Assembly: GCA_947503525.1 (NCBI GenBank)
Contig: CANNEA010000001.1
Span: forward strand, 1,178,001 to 1,242,000
Length of the DNA: 64,000 nt
Direction: 5' to 3'
Source: an uncultured Carboxylicivirga sp.
Lineage (GTDB): Bacteria > Bacteroidota > Bacteroidia > Bacteroidales > Marinilabiliaceae
Numbering within the stretch: position 1 is the stretch's first letter; each line of letters starts with the position of its first letter. Of this stretch, positions 55,356 to 64,000 are shown in pieces. The position numbers were made by a program, and so were the translations under genes. The notes beneath the pieces were generated by a model. That model saw only the letters and a program-made list of their open reading frames with translations, did no database searches and was not told where the DNA came from.

Positions 55356-57539
55356 ATGTCTAAAGTATTGCTAATAACGCCCCCCTTTACTCAATTAAAT
55401 ACGCCATATCCAGCAACGGCATATCTAAAGGGCTATCTGAATACAATTGATGTTAAATCTTTTCAATGCGATTTAGGGATTGAACTTATTGATCATTTAT
55501 TTTCAAAACGAGGTGTTTATGACTTATTTGTTAGTACTGATTTTTGTAATGACTGGAGCAGCAATGCCAAACGTATTTTTAAATTAAAAGATGACTATAC
55601 TGACGTGGTTGATCTAGTCATGTCTTATTTGCGTTTTCCAAAAATTGAACAAGCCTATACCATATGTGAAACAGAATTTCTTCCAAAGGCATCACGTTTT
55701 GATCAATTGGCTGATCTGGATTGGTCTTTCGGGAATATGGGTGTAATGGATAAGGCTAAATATTTATGTACGCTTTTTCTTGAGGATTTGGCAGACTTTA
55801 TAAGCGAAGTGATCGATCCCCATTTTGGATTTAGCAAATATGCTGAACGTTTGGCTCGTTCGGCTTCTTCGTTTGATAATTTGGATAAAGCATTATCTAT
55901 GCCCTTATCTTTTATTGATAATGCATTAATTTCAATTCTGGAAAACAGAATTAATGAAATAAATCCGGGCATTGTTGCCATTACCATTCCATTTCCGGGT
56001 AATGTATATGGAGCTTTAAGGATTGGACAGTGGATAAAAGAAAATAAACCTGAAGTTAAAATAACCATAGGTGGCGGTTATGTGAATACTGAATTACGAG
56101 CTTTAAAAGATACACGAATATTTAGATACCTTGATTTTATAACTTTAGATGATGGTGAATTGCCTTTAAAATCACTGATTAATTATTTGGATGAAAGTAA
56201 TAACAAGAATCATTTAAAAAGAACCTTTATCGCCTTGAATGGTGAAGTTAAATATGTTGATGACGCTGAAGAAAAGGAAGTTAATCAAGAGGAAGTAGGT
56301 GTTCCGGATTATTCGGATTTAGAGCTTGATAAGTACCTTTCAGTTCTTGAGATTGCTAACCCAATGTTTAGACATTGGAGTGATGGAAAATGGCTTAAAT
56401 TGACATTGGCACATGGATGTTATTGGGCAAAGTGTACATTTTGTGATGGTTCGCTGGATTATATAGGTCGTTATGAACCAAGTAAAGTGAAGGCTATTGT
56501 TGATAAGATGGAAGCTATGATGGCTCAGATGGGATTAAACGGCTTTCATTTTGTAGATGAAGCTGCACCACCTGCTTTACTTCGTGAAGTAGCACTAGAA
56601 ATCATTAAGCGAAAGTTGAAGCTTATTTGGTGGACTAATATCCGTTTCGAAAAAAACTTTACCTATGACTTATGCCGTCTCTTAAAGAAGAGTGGCTGCA
56701 TAGCTGTTTCGGGGGGACTGGAAGTGGCTTCGGATCGAATCTTGAAATTAATTAATAAAGGCGTGGACCTTGCCCAGGTTACGCAGGTGGCTTCTAATTT
56801 TAAAGAGGCCGGTATTATGATCCATGCCTATTTAATGTATGGATTCCCGACACAAACTGAGCAAGAAACCATTGATTCACTTGAGGTGGTTAGGCAGCTG
56901 TTTGAAATGGAATTGCTTACCTCGGCTTTTTGGCATCAATTTGCCATGACTGCTCATAGTGATGTAGGCTTAAATCCAGAGAAATATAACGTGCAAATAA
57001 CAGGTGGATTAAATGGAACATTTGCCAACAATGATTTGCAACATAGCGATCCTTCAGGTGCACACCATGAATTATATGGAGCAGGTTTAAAAAAGGCTTT
57101 ATATAACTATATGCATGGTATCTGCTTTGAATTTCGCCTTGAAGAGTGGTTTGATTTTAAAGTGACTCCAACGAGTTTGCCTACGCATTATTTGCAGAGT
57201 TTCCTGAAAGGTGACGTCGTTAACCGAAAAAGTCGTGTTGTTTGGTTGGAACAAATACCGGAATTCAGATATTTTGATAAAAAAAAGCAAAAGAAGACAG
57301 TAGCAATGTGCGAAGTGAGCATATACACCAAAAGTGAAACCATCAGATTAAGTGTTAAGGAAGCTCTTGGTAAATGGTTCGAAACAGTCATGCCTAAACT
57401 AACAGTTAACGAAAATCTCCTGGTTTCTCTAGAGGAATTGGAAAAGAGTTTTGTTGATAACCAGCTCGGTAATTTTGAAATATTTTTGAGTAGTTATACC
57501 TTCAAACAATTGCAAAAAAACAGTCTTGTTTTAATTTAA
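55356..57539 (+). CDS. B12-binding-type radical SAM protein
   Basis: 727 residues from ATG 55356 (MSKVLLITPPF). The frame is open upstream to 55275, but that part overlaps the transporter gene. The N-terminal region (about 5-260) resembles a cobalamin-binding Rossmann domain (AYLKGYLN; IVAITIPFPGN; KITIGGGYVNTEL), without a DxHxxG lower-ligand motif. The radical SAM core follows, with GCYWAKCTFC, a C-x4-C-x2-C cluster motif rather than C-x3-C-x2-C. A C-terminal 200 residues are not recognised. The relatives carry out unusual methylations, C-C bond or ring formation. Linkage to the EamA transporter could mean that the product is exported, an inference only. Confidence 0.85.
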   Translation: MSKVLLITPPFTQLNTPYPATAYLKGYLNTIDVKSFQCDLGIELIDHLFSKRGVYDLFVSTDFCNDWSSNAKRIFKLKDDYTDVVDLVMSYLRFPKIEQAYTICETEFLPKASRFDQLADLDWSFGNMGVMDKAKYLCTLFLEDLADFISEVIDPHFGFSKYAERLARSASSFDNLDKALSMPLSFIDNALISILENRINEINPGIVAITIPFPGNVYGALRIGQWIKENKPEVKITIGGGYVNTELRALKDTRIFRYLDFITLDDGELPLKSLINYLDESNNKNHLKRTFIALNGEVKYVDDAEEKEVNQEEVGVPDYSDLELDKYLSVLEIANPMFRHWSDGKWLKLTLAHGCYWAKCTFCDGSLDYIGRYEPSKVKAIVDKMEAMMAQMGLNGFHFVDEAAPPALLREVALEIIKRKLKLIWWTNIRFEKNFTYDLCRLLKKSGCIAVSGGLEVASDRILKLINKGVDLAQVTQVASNFKEAGIMIHAYLMYGFPTQTEQETIDSLEVVRQLFEMELLTSAFWHQFAMTAHSDVGLNPEKYNVQITGGLNGTFANNDLQHSDPSGAHHELYGAGLKKALYNYMHGICFEFRLEEWFDFKVTPTSLPTHYLQSFLKGDVVNRKSRVVWLEQIPEFRYFDKKKQKKTVAMCEVSIYTKSETIRLSVKEALGKWFETVMPKLTVNENLLVSLEELEKSFVDNQLGNFEIFLSSYTFKQLQKNSLVLI

Positions 57540-57556
57540 GGAATAGTTCACAAAAG

Positions 57557-57630
57557 AAGGAGCAAGCATTACCATTAAGTCAATTTAACGGAAAGCTATC
57601 GTTTATCAAAAAGATACGTGCCTGCTCCTT
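57557..57630. terminator. Bidirectional terminator between convergent genes
   Basis: AAGGAGCAAGCA (57557-57568) pairs with TGCCTGCTCCTT (57619-57630) with one mismatch across a long loop, with T runs on both outer sides. It serves the radical SAM gene and the convergent hydrolase gene. Confidence 0.6.
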
Positions 57631-57638
57631 TTTAATTA

Positions 57639-59261
57639 CTAACGGTGTTTTTTTGAATGATCAACTAACCAATCGTACAATGGACTCCAAACCATTTGCT
57701 TAGCATTTTTAGCCATCCATATATCGGCATGGCCAAAATCAACTTCAGTAGGCATTGCCGGATCATCTACATGGATACGCTGTATATCTTTACTCTTAGT
57801 TAAACTGCTTGTATAGTCAGGATCACTTGAGTCGCTACCTTCAGCACTAATGTACAGAATAGGTAGTTTTATCTTTGTTAGATAATCATCAAAACTTACA
57901 TCTAAGTCTGGACAACCTGATGCAGCCATTTCGTAAAACATTTGCCTTGGCATATAAGGTGCCAATTCAACCGATAGTCGTACAAATCGCATTGGATCGG
58001 TGTAGTTCAGCTCGAATGGATTACCTCCCAGAAAATGCCAGCCTGCACCATGGTCCGAACCAATGGCATTCATGACTTGTAAATTTGTCAAACCCGCAAA
58101 ATCAGGTACCGGAGATGCTTCATCAGGCGCTGCGAGAGCCATAATACCCAATTGGATTAAACCTACACCCCAAGGGTTATGATGCATACCTTCATTAATC
58201 AATCCCATTTGTAGTTCCGCATCTGCACAATTGTTGGCAATAAAATCAGGATCATTACCTTTAATTTGGCTGTCTACCGGAATGATCCCTTTAATATCGC
58301 GACAAACTTTTTTAATTTGCGTTTCAGCGCCGCTTGCTCCATAAGCAACACTGACGCCATAACTAAATCCTAGTAGGTTCATTTTACCAAAACCTTGCCC
58401 GCTAAGTGCTCTGATTAATCTGGCAATTGACATTGCTCTTAATGTATGATCGATATCTTTTTCTACTCCCCAACCTTCCATAAAGCTAAAATCAGTGCAT
58501 TCCATAGGCACCATATTCCAGGCGAGATCAATTCCCCAAACATCAATTCCTCTACTTGCTAAATAAAAAGGAGCTGAAGTTTGAGCATTAATAACGGTGG
58601 CTCCAGCTGTTAAAAAGATATCATCAAAATCCTGAATTGCACCATGCACCATAAATACATCACCACAAGTCCGAATTGGTCGATATGCACGGCGTTCTTT
58701 TACAATTCGATGCACTTTAACCACATCATACACACCATTACCATTTATTATTTCAAATGTATAATGGGCAATGTCATCACCAAGTATTTCTCTTGTCATC
58801 TTACGGAGCATACAACGATGACTTCTTCGTTTATGTTTTAACTGGCTAACAATCTCTCCATTTAGTAAGCTAATGTTGTAAATTTCTGCATTCGCTCGTT
58901 CAATTGCTTTAATTATGACCTGATCTCCTTCTGAACTGTCCAGACCAATTAAGGTAATGTTGGGTTTTTCAATAGAAATGGATTCGTCATATAAACCGGG
59001 TTCAATGTAAATAATATCACCGTCGATACTTGCGTCAATTGCGTCTTGAATAGAATTACCATTCTCAACGAGTAAAATACCACTTTCAACATCAATTTGA
59101 TTGAGCGTTTCCTCCACATCAATTAACTCATTATTTGAAACGGCATCATCCGGTTCAACCGGTGTCATTTCTGTCTTATTACAAGTAATTGCAATTGCAC
59201 ATACAATTATACTAGCAATAAGGATTTTGAAATGTCCAAAGTACTTCTGCTTTGTTTTCAT
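57639..59261 (-). CDS. Lipoprotein alpha/beta hydrolase with beta-helix-like N-terminus
   Basis: 540 residues. A signal sequence ends in a lipobox-like AIAITC (Cys27). Residues about 60-115 (GNSIQDAIDASIDGDIIYIE; PGLYDESISIEKPNITLIGL) read as the first turns of a right-handed parallel beta-helix of the NosD/pectate-lyase type, but the repeats stop there. A serine alpha/beta hydrolase domain follows (about 170-535): HG of the oxyanion hole in VFMVHGAIQDF, nucleophile elbow LLGFSYGVS (G-x-S-x-G), a possible acid in LYISAEGSD and the catalytic His in DFGHADIW. It is probably a surface or periplasmic esterase or lipase. The combination of the two parts is unusual. Confidence 0.7.
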   Translation of the reverse strand: MKTKQKYFGHFKILIASIIVCAIAITCNKTEMTPVEPDDAVSNNELIDVEETLNQIDVESGILLVENGNSIQDAIDASIDGDIIYIEPGLYDESISIEKPNITLIGLDSSEGDQVIIKAIERANAEIYNISLLNGEIVSQLKHKRRSHRCMLRKMTREILGDDIAHYTFEIINGNGVYDVVKVHRIVKERRAYRPIRTCGDVFMVHGAIQDFDDIFLTAGATVINAQTSAPFYLASRGIDVWGIDLAWNMVPMECTDFSFMEGWGVEKDIDHTLRAMSIARLIRALSGQGFGKMNLLGFSYGVSVAYGASGAETQIKKVCRDIKGIIPVDSQIKGNDPDFIANNCADAELQMGLINEGMHHNPWGVGLIQLGIMALAAPDEASPVPDFAGLTNLQVMNAIGSDHGAGWHFLGGNPFELNYTDPMRFVRLSVELAPYMPRQMFYEMAASGCPDLDVSFDDYLTKIKLPILYISAEGSDSSDPDYTSSLTKSKDIQRIHVDDPAMPTEVDFGHADIWMAKNAKQMVWSPLYDWLVDHSKKHR

Positions 59262-59433
59262 AATTAAATTGCTTTAGATGGATACTGTTTTAATTAGTAG
59301 ATTTTGATAAACGATTATCTAAAGGCAATCTAAGAGGAATAGGGCCTGAAGGCATAGCATTTTTGTTGCAATTACTTGTAGAAATGGCGATAAAAATGTT
59401 GCATTAAATCAATTTGGACAATGAAATATACAA

Positions 59434-61323
59434 TTATTGGGCAGTCAATAGTTTTTGAACTATGGGCAGGTTCATTTTTCTTAATAGATCTTGGTATTTT
59501 GGATCATGGCGTATAGGAATGGTATTGGGATAAAAATTCAAATAAATGATAGGGTAACTTTTGGTTTCTACAGCTTCGTTTAAATAATTAAATGCGATAT
59601 CGGAATAACCTAAGCATGAAGCCATCATTCCCATATAACAAGGATTGGTGCTTTCGTGTAATGAAGTTCGCTGCATTTCATTCCATAATTCCTGGGCCTT
59701 ATTTCTGTTCCCGGTTTCTACATAGGCATAAGCTAATAGTGTTTTCCAATAGGCTTGTTTAATTGGTAATTTCAAATGGTATTCAATGGCCTTGTCATAG
59801 TTTTGCCGATGTAGATTGATCCATCCCATCGAAAGATTACCATAAGGAATGTTTTCTTGCTGTTTTAAAGCTTTTTGCGCCCAAATTTCTGCTTTGTCAA
59901 ATTCATTGTTGTGGCAATATAGAAGTGCAAGCCAGGAACTATAAGCTGCTGATAAGGGTTCAATTAAGGTTGCCTGACGCCCGTGGTAAATCGATTTTTC
60001 CATATCGTTGTACAAGATATGGTACCAGGCATAATTAGCATGCGCTACAGCATTATTCGGATTATTAATTAAAGCTTGTTCAAATGCAGCTTTGGCCTTA
60101 GGTAAATCAAATGATGTATATAGGTATATATTTGACAAGGCAACATAAGATTCATAAATACTTGCATCCAATTTAATTGCTTTATTGGCCGCTACTTCAG
60201 CTGTTATGAATGCATCCTCGCCAGATAATTGCCCATGTCCGACCAAAGAATAACCTACTGCTAATCCAGCATATGCAAAGGCGTCACCCGGATCTTTATC
60301 AATTGCAGATTGTAAATATTGAATTCCTTTTTCATGAGATTCAACAGTGCCTTGATTAAGATGGTACATGCCGCGTAAATAACTCTTGTAGGTTTCAGGA
60401 TTAACTTTTCTTTCTTGTTGCAGATAATCTTTTTCTTTTTTCGTTAGCTTAATACTGATATTTGATGCAATATCATTTACTAAATTAGATTGCAAGGACA
60501 GGATATTTGACATTTCATTCGTGTAGTCTTTCGATAACACATGACTTTCTTTAGGGTATACATCGATAAGCTGTATAATTATTCTTAAGCTATCGCCAAC
60601 CTGTAATACTGAACCTTCCACAATGAATTTCACTCCAAGGTCTTGAGCTATATCCTTCATTGAAAGTTCACTATCCCGATATTGAAGAGTTGAGGTTCTT
60701 GAGATAACCCTCAAGGATGAAATTCGTCCTAGCTCACCAATTAAAGCATCATGAAATCCATCCACCAGGTAATCTTGATTGCTTACGCCCGTCAGATTGT
60801 GAAGCGGTAATACAGCAACTGATTTTAAAGTCCGGTTTGGACGCAGAAAGAATATTAGGGTTGATATCAACGCCATACCAAAGAAAAAAAGCAGAATTAG
60901 ATGTGATTTATTAAGCGCAATTCTTTTTTTTATTTCCTTATTATCTGATTTTAATTCGTCTGAAAGATGACGAACTTCAATTTTTTTACCTTTCCGAATT
61001 TCTCCCGGTGAAATTCCATAATGCTTTTTAAACACTTTGTTGAAATAACTTGGACTTTTAAATCCCACACGATAAGCAACCTCAGAGGCAGTTGCGATAT
61101 CTTTTTCAAGAAGTTGTTTAGCACGGTTTAATCGTGTTTCGGTAATTAAATCACTGGCAGATTTGCCTTCAATTTTAATTAATTTTCGATGGAGCATCGA
61201 CCTGCTAAGACCTGCCAATTCTGCCAATTGCTCCACGCCGAAGTCTTCACTATCAATGTGTTCATCGATAATGTGATGGATTCTTTCCATAAATTGACCG
61301 TTCATGGATAATTTACTTTCCAT
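59434..61323 (-). CDS. Membrane-bound AraC-TPR one-component regulator
   Basis: About 629 residues from the ATG at 61323 (MESKLSMNGQ). The frame is open to 61401, but a -7 element lies in that extension. An AraC helix-turn-helix domain (residues about 10-110; VEQLAELAGLSRSMLHRKLI, SPSYFNKVFKKHYGIS) comes first, then a single membrane helix (LILLFFFGMALISTLIFFL), a FlgO/TolB-like periplasmic domain (KSVAVLPLHNL...GELGRISSLRVISRTS) and about six TPR repeats to the C-terminus. It thus has cytoplasmic DNA binding and an extracytoplasmic sensor. It is divergent from the amylase lipoprotein gene, a likely target, and faces the hydrolase gene in the same direction. Confidence 0.82.
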   Translation of the reverse strand: MESKLSMNGQFMERIHHIIDEHIDSEDFGVEQLAELAGLSRSMLHRKLIKIEGKSASDLITETRLNRAKQLLEKDIATASEVAYRVGFKSPSYFNKVFKKHYGISPGEIRKGKKIEVRHLSDELKSDNKEIKKRIALNKSHLILLFFFGMALISTLIFFLRPNRTLKSVAVLPLHNLTGVSNQDYLVDGFHDALIGELGRISSLRVISRTSTLQYRDSELSMKDIAQDLGVKFIVEGSVLQVGDSLRIIIQLIDVYPKESHVLSKDYTNEMSNILSLQSNLVNDIASNISIKLTKKEKDYLQQERKVNPETYKSYLRGMYHLNQGTVESHEKGIQYLQSAIDKDPGDAFAYAGLAVGYSLVGHGQLSGEDAFITAEVAANKAIKLDASIYESYVALSNIYLYTSFDLPKAKAAFEQALINNPNNAVAHANYAWYHILYNDMEKSIYHGRQATLIEPLSAAYSSWLALLYCHNNEFDKAEIWAQKALKQQENIPYGNLSMGWINLHRQNYDKAIEYHLKLPIKQAYWKTLLAYAYVETGNRNKAQELWNEMQRTSLHESTNPCYMGMMASCLGYSDIAFNYLNEAVETKSYPIIYLNFYPNTIPIRHDPKYQDLLRKMNLPIVQKLLTAQ

Positions 61324-61369
61324 CTTATCTGTTTGTTCTAAGTCCGTAAGAAAGATTGTAGTGTAAATG

Positions 61370-61377
61370 CAAATATA
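61370..61377 (-). promoter_or_regulatory. -7 element of the AraC-TPR gene
   Basis: On the minus strand TATATTTG matches TAnnTTTG. Transcription from about 61363 excludes the upstream ATG at 61401 and supports ATG 61323. Confidence 0.5.
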
Positions 61378-61616
61378 CAACTGACACAAAGGCAATGGCA
61401 ATACTTATAATGGGATATTTAAATTGTTACTACTTCAAACTTTTCGCAAACCGTTTCGATAAGCTATGTTCAAGGAATTCAATAAACTTGTTTTTTTGTA
61501 AAACGCAGGTAATTAACTGTGTAGGTGCTTTGGGTAGTTCTTGATTATATTGACCCGTAGTAATTTATGATGTAACTTTCTTATTTTTACAATTCTAACT
61601 AACATTTAAGCTTAAA

Positions 61617-63284
61617 ATGAAAAATCTACTTTTTCTTGGTCTAATATTATTTATTGGCATTAATGCTTGCCAAACTCCTGTTGAGGAAGTTAAGCAAAAG
61701 CAGCAAGCACCTTTTCTTTGGGAAAATGCTAACGTTTACTTCATGTTAACTGATCGTTTCAATAACGGTAATCCTTCAAATGATGTTAATTTCAATCGAA
61801 CCAAAGAAACCGCTATTCTTAGGGGTTTTGAAGGGGGAGATTTTGCAGGTATAACACAAAAAATTAAAGAAGGTTATTTTACCGAATTAGGTATTAACGC
61901 CTTATGGTTTAGTCCTGTTGTTGAACAAATACATGATGCTGTTGATGAAGGTACTGGTGTTACTTATGGTTTTCATGGTTACTGGGCTAAGGATTGGACT
62001 GCATTTGAACCCAATTATGGAACGGAACAAGAATTTGCCGAATTGGTAGAGATGGCGCATTCAAAAGGTATTCGTATTCTGATGGATGTTGTTATAAATC
62101 ACACAGGTCCTGTAACGCCAATGGATCAGGTTTGGCCAAATGACTGGGTTAGAACTTCACCGCAATGTAAATATCAGGATTATGAAAGTACAGTTACTTG
62201 TACTTTGGTTGAAAATTTGCCTGATGTGCTGACAGGAAGCACAGAAGAAGTAGACTTACCAAAACATTTAACTGAGAAATGGGCTGCGGAGGGCCGTTTA
62301 GAGCAAGAAGTAAACGAGCTGAATGCCTTTTTTGAAGCAACAGGGTATCCTCGAACTCCACGTAATTATATTATTAAATGGTTAACTGATTATATTCGCA
62401 AGTATGGTATTGATGGCTATCGCATTGATACAGCAAAACATACTGAAGAAGATGTTTGGGGTGATCTTTGGAAGGAAGCCTTTAAAGCCTTTGCAGAATG
62501 GAAAAAGTCGAATCCTGATAATGTCTTAGATTCGAATGATTTTTTTATGGTTGGAGAGGTTTATAATTATGGTATTTCAGGAGGGCGCTTGTTTGATTTC
62601 GGAGATCGAAAAGTTGACTACTTTGCTCAAGGCATGAAAAGTCTGATAAACTTTGATTTTAAAGGTGATGCCAATAAGGGTTATGAAGAGTTATTTGCTT
62701 CGTATAGTAAAACACTAAATGGACCAATGAAGGGATTAAGTGTAATGAATTATACCACTTCACACGATGATGGTTCTCCTTTTGATAAAGAGCGCAAACG
62801 TACCATGGAAGCAAGTACAAAACTTCTTTTATGTCCTGGGTCTTCACAGGTTTATTACGGTGATGAATCGGCCAGGAATCTTATTGTAGAAGGAGCTGTA
62901 GGTGATGCAACCCTTCGAACATTTATGAATTGGGATGAAATACAGAATAATAAGTCAATAAATGGAGTAGAAATAAAAACACTCTCTGAACATTATAAGA
63001 AACTGGGCCAATTCAGATCTTCTCATCCATCAGTTGGAGCTGGTGTACATACAATGATTCAGGAAAACCCGTATTACTTTAAACGCGAATATAATTCAAA
63101 CAACTATTCAGATAAAGTTGTAATTGGTTTGGATTTAGTAGCTGGATTAAAGACTATTCCTGTTAAAGATATATATGAAGATGGAACTATGCTAACTGAT
63201 CATTATTCCGGAGTAACGGTAAAAGTTAAAAACGGGAAAGCAAAGCTTGATACTCAGTTTAATTATGTACTTCTATCTGAATAA
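61617..63284 (+). CDS. GH13 alpha-amylase-family lipoprotein
   Basis: 555 residues. Signal with lipobox INAC (Cys18), so probably lipid-anchored. The GH13 regions are in order: I DVVINHT (near 160), II DGYRIDTAKH (nucleophile Asp near 267), III FMVGEVYN (acid/base Glu near 315) and IV YTTSHDDGSPF (the transition-state Asp near 387). A C-terminal beta domain closes the protein (KVVIGLDLVAGLKTIPV). It hydrolyses alpha-1,4-glucans or maltodextrins. It is divergent from the AraC-TPR regulator, with about 290 bases between the starts, and it is followed by a terminator. No susR/susCD genes adjoin it. Confidence 0.9.
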   Translation: MKNLLFLGLILFIGINACQTPVEEVKQKQQAPFLWENANVYFMLTDRFNNGNPSNDVNFNRTKETAILRGFEGGDFAGITQKIKEGYFTELGINALWFSPVVEQIHDAVDEGTGVTYGFHGYWAKDWTAFEPNYGTEQEFAELVEMAHSKGIRILMDVVINHTGPVTPMDQVWPNDWVRTSPQCKYQDYESTVTCTLVENLPDVLTGSTEEVDLPKHLTEKWAAEGRLEQEVNELNAFFEATGYPRTPRNYIIKWLTDYIRKYGIDGYRIDTAKHTEEDVWGDLWKEAFKAFAEWKKSNPDNVLDSNDFFMVGEVYNYGISGGRLFDFGDRKVDYFAQGMKSLINFDFKGDANKGYEELFASYSKTLNGPMKGLSVMNYTTSHDDGSPFDKERKRTMEASTKLLLCPGSSQVYYGDESARNLIVEGAVGDATLRTFMNWDEIQNNKSINGVEIKTLSEHYKKLGQFRSSHPSVGAGVHTMIQENPYYFKREYNSNNYSDKVVIGLDLVAGLKTIPVKDIYEDGTMLTDHYSGVTVKVKNGKAKLDTQFNYVLLSE

Positions 63285-63304
63285 TAAAATAAAATAGTAA
63301 ATTG

Positions 63305-63331
63305 AATCCGGGCTAGTCCCGGATTTTTTTT
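63305..63331 (+). terminator. Terminator of the amylase gene
   Basis: Stem AATCCGGG (63305-63312) and CCCGGATT (63318-63325), 5-base loop, long T run. Confidence 0.92.
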
Positions 63332-63349
63332 GCCATTTAAATTCCAAAT

Positions 63350-64000
63350 ATGGGTGTAATTAAAATGTATCAGATCGATGCTTTTACCAATGAATTGTTT
63401 AAAGGGAATCCTGCAGCAGTTTGTCTTATGGAAGAATTATTATCTGACAAAGAAATGCAGAATATTGCCATGGAGAATAATTTGGCTGAGACAGCTTTTG
63501 TGAGGCAGATTGAAGGGACAAAGTATTCCATTCGTTGGTTTACTCCGAAAGCAGAAGTCGATTTGTGTGGCCATGCCACATTGGCCAGTGCCTATGTTTT
63601 ATTTTCAAAGAAGCACTATGGCGATAATCAAATCAGTTTTATGAGTTTGAATAGTGGGGAGTTAATTGTGACCAAGTCTGGCGATTTATTAGAAATGGAT
63701 TTCCCGCAAGATCATATTGAACAGGCAGAGCTAAGCAATGATTTGCTAAATGCTATGGGAATTAGACCCGAATCTGTTTTTAAAGGAAAGACGGATTACT
63801 TGATGGTTTATAGTTCAGAGAAACAGATTCAATTATTAGAACCTAATCTGGAAGTACTTTCAAAATTGGACGCCAGAGGAGTTATTGTTACATCAAAAGG
63901 GGATGAAGTTGATTTTGTTTCGCGTTTTTTTGCGCCTCAAATTGGGATAGATGAAGACCCTGTTACCGGTTCAGCTCATACTACATTAATGCCATATTGG
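63350..64000 (+). CDS. PhzF-family isomerase, 3' truncated by window edge
   Basis: 217 codons visible, running off the window in frame. The start is ATG 63350 (MGVIKMYQIDAF) or the internal ATG at 63365. PhzF-fold landmarks: MYQIDAFTNELFKGNPAAV at the N-terminus, MENNLAETAF with the catalytic Glu near residue 46, IRWFTPKAEVDLCGHATLAS near 65, and DPVTGSAHTTL at the visible end. PhzF enzymes isomerise trans-2,3-dihydro-3-hydroxyanthranilate; most homologues outside phenazine clusters have other, unknown substrates. No other phenazine genes are visible, so phenazine synthesis is unlikely here. Confidence 0.9.
   Translation, partial: MGVIKMYQIDAFTNELFKGNPAAVCLMEELLSDKEMQNIAMENNLAETAFVRQIEGTKYSIRWFTPKAEVDLCGHATLASAYVLFSKKHYGDNQISFMSLNSGELIVTKSGDLLEMDFPQDHIEQAELSNDLLNAMGIRPESVFKGKTDYLMVYSSEKQIQLLEPNLEVLSKLDARGVIVTSKGDEVDFVSRFFAPQIGIDEDPVTGSAHTTLMPYW

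Noticed and set aside
63350-64000. Phenazine biosynthesis locus
   Set aside because: Only a PhzF homologue is present; most such proteins are unrelated to phenazines.
1-64000. CRISPR arrays, tRNA or rRNA genes, insertion sequences, prophage
   Set aside because: No regularly spaced repeats, cloverleaf-like genes, transposases or phage genes could be recognised in either strand by reading; a program search could still find short ones.

Overview
The window reads as chromosomal DNA of an anaerobic or facultatively anaerobic Bacteroidota species. My best guess is Marinilabiliales or Prolixibacteraceae-like, but no 16S is present to test that. The reasons are AT-rich DNA, rpoB-rpoC followed by a DUF3467 gene, TonB-dependent receptors (one with a carboxypeptidase-like N-domain), many lipoprotein signals, an NagZ/beta-lactamase-family fusion, and several TAnnTTTG (-7) promoter motifs of the Bacteroidota type.

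Layout. 1-7738: the end of rpoB, all of rpoC, and a DUF3467 gene. 7787-11903: a cell-wall amino-sugar pair, NamZ-like muramidase plus a GH3/serine-hydrolase fusion. 11900-12580: an AlbA_2-domain protein facing the next block. 12842-28594: a roughly 16 kb hydrogen-metabolism island. It has two complete NADH-linked [FeFe]-hydrogenases, operon 1 at 12842-16320 and operon 2 at 24438-28594. Between them lies a signalling block (16578-24426) with two divergent H-cluster-domain proteins, a SpoIIE/PP2C phosphatase, two HATPase proteins, two DRTGG proteins, a PHP phosphoesterase and two small [2Fe-2S] proteins. 28821-34230: a degenerating accessory stretch with two broken genes, REP-like palindromes, a PL8 polysaccharide lyase and unknown genes. 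34345-39617: an AraC regulator divergent from an MFS transporter, larE, and the H-cluster maturase hydG. 39614-42916: a TonB receptor and a Fic toxin with a 55-residue VbhA-like antitoxin on the opposite strand. 43114-49345: D-2-hydroxyacid dehydrogenase, YjbQ, IorAB, a HAD phosphatase, a B3/B4 protein and a metallo-hydrolase. 49361-53586: RecQ and a second TonB receptor. 53587-54481: a long non-coding stretch with a perfect CRP-like palindrome. 54482-64000: an EamA transporter, a B12-type radical SAM protein, an unusual alpha/beta hydrolase lipoprotein, a membrane AraC-TPR regulator, a GH13 amylase lipoprotein and a partial PhzF gene.

How it fits together. Hydrogenase 2 has the full HydABC architecture of electron-bifurcating enzymes, with ferredoxin domains on HydB. 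Hydrogenase 1 has a stripped-down HydB and a Cys-to-Ser change in its H-cluster motif, so it probably works differently, plausibly with NADH only. The block between them looks like a redox/H2 sensor (HydS-like proteins) wired to a phosphatase and HATPase proteins but with no STAS or sigma factor nearby. I consider this the most interesting system here. HydG lies about 10 kb away, and hydE and hydF are not in the window. IorAB also depends on ferredoxin and would feed the same electron pool.

Limits. All family assignments come from reading motifs and remembered families; nothing was searched. The frameshifts reported could be real decay or assembly errors.
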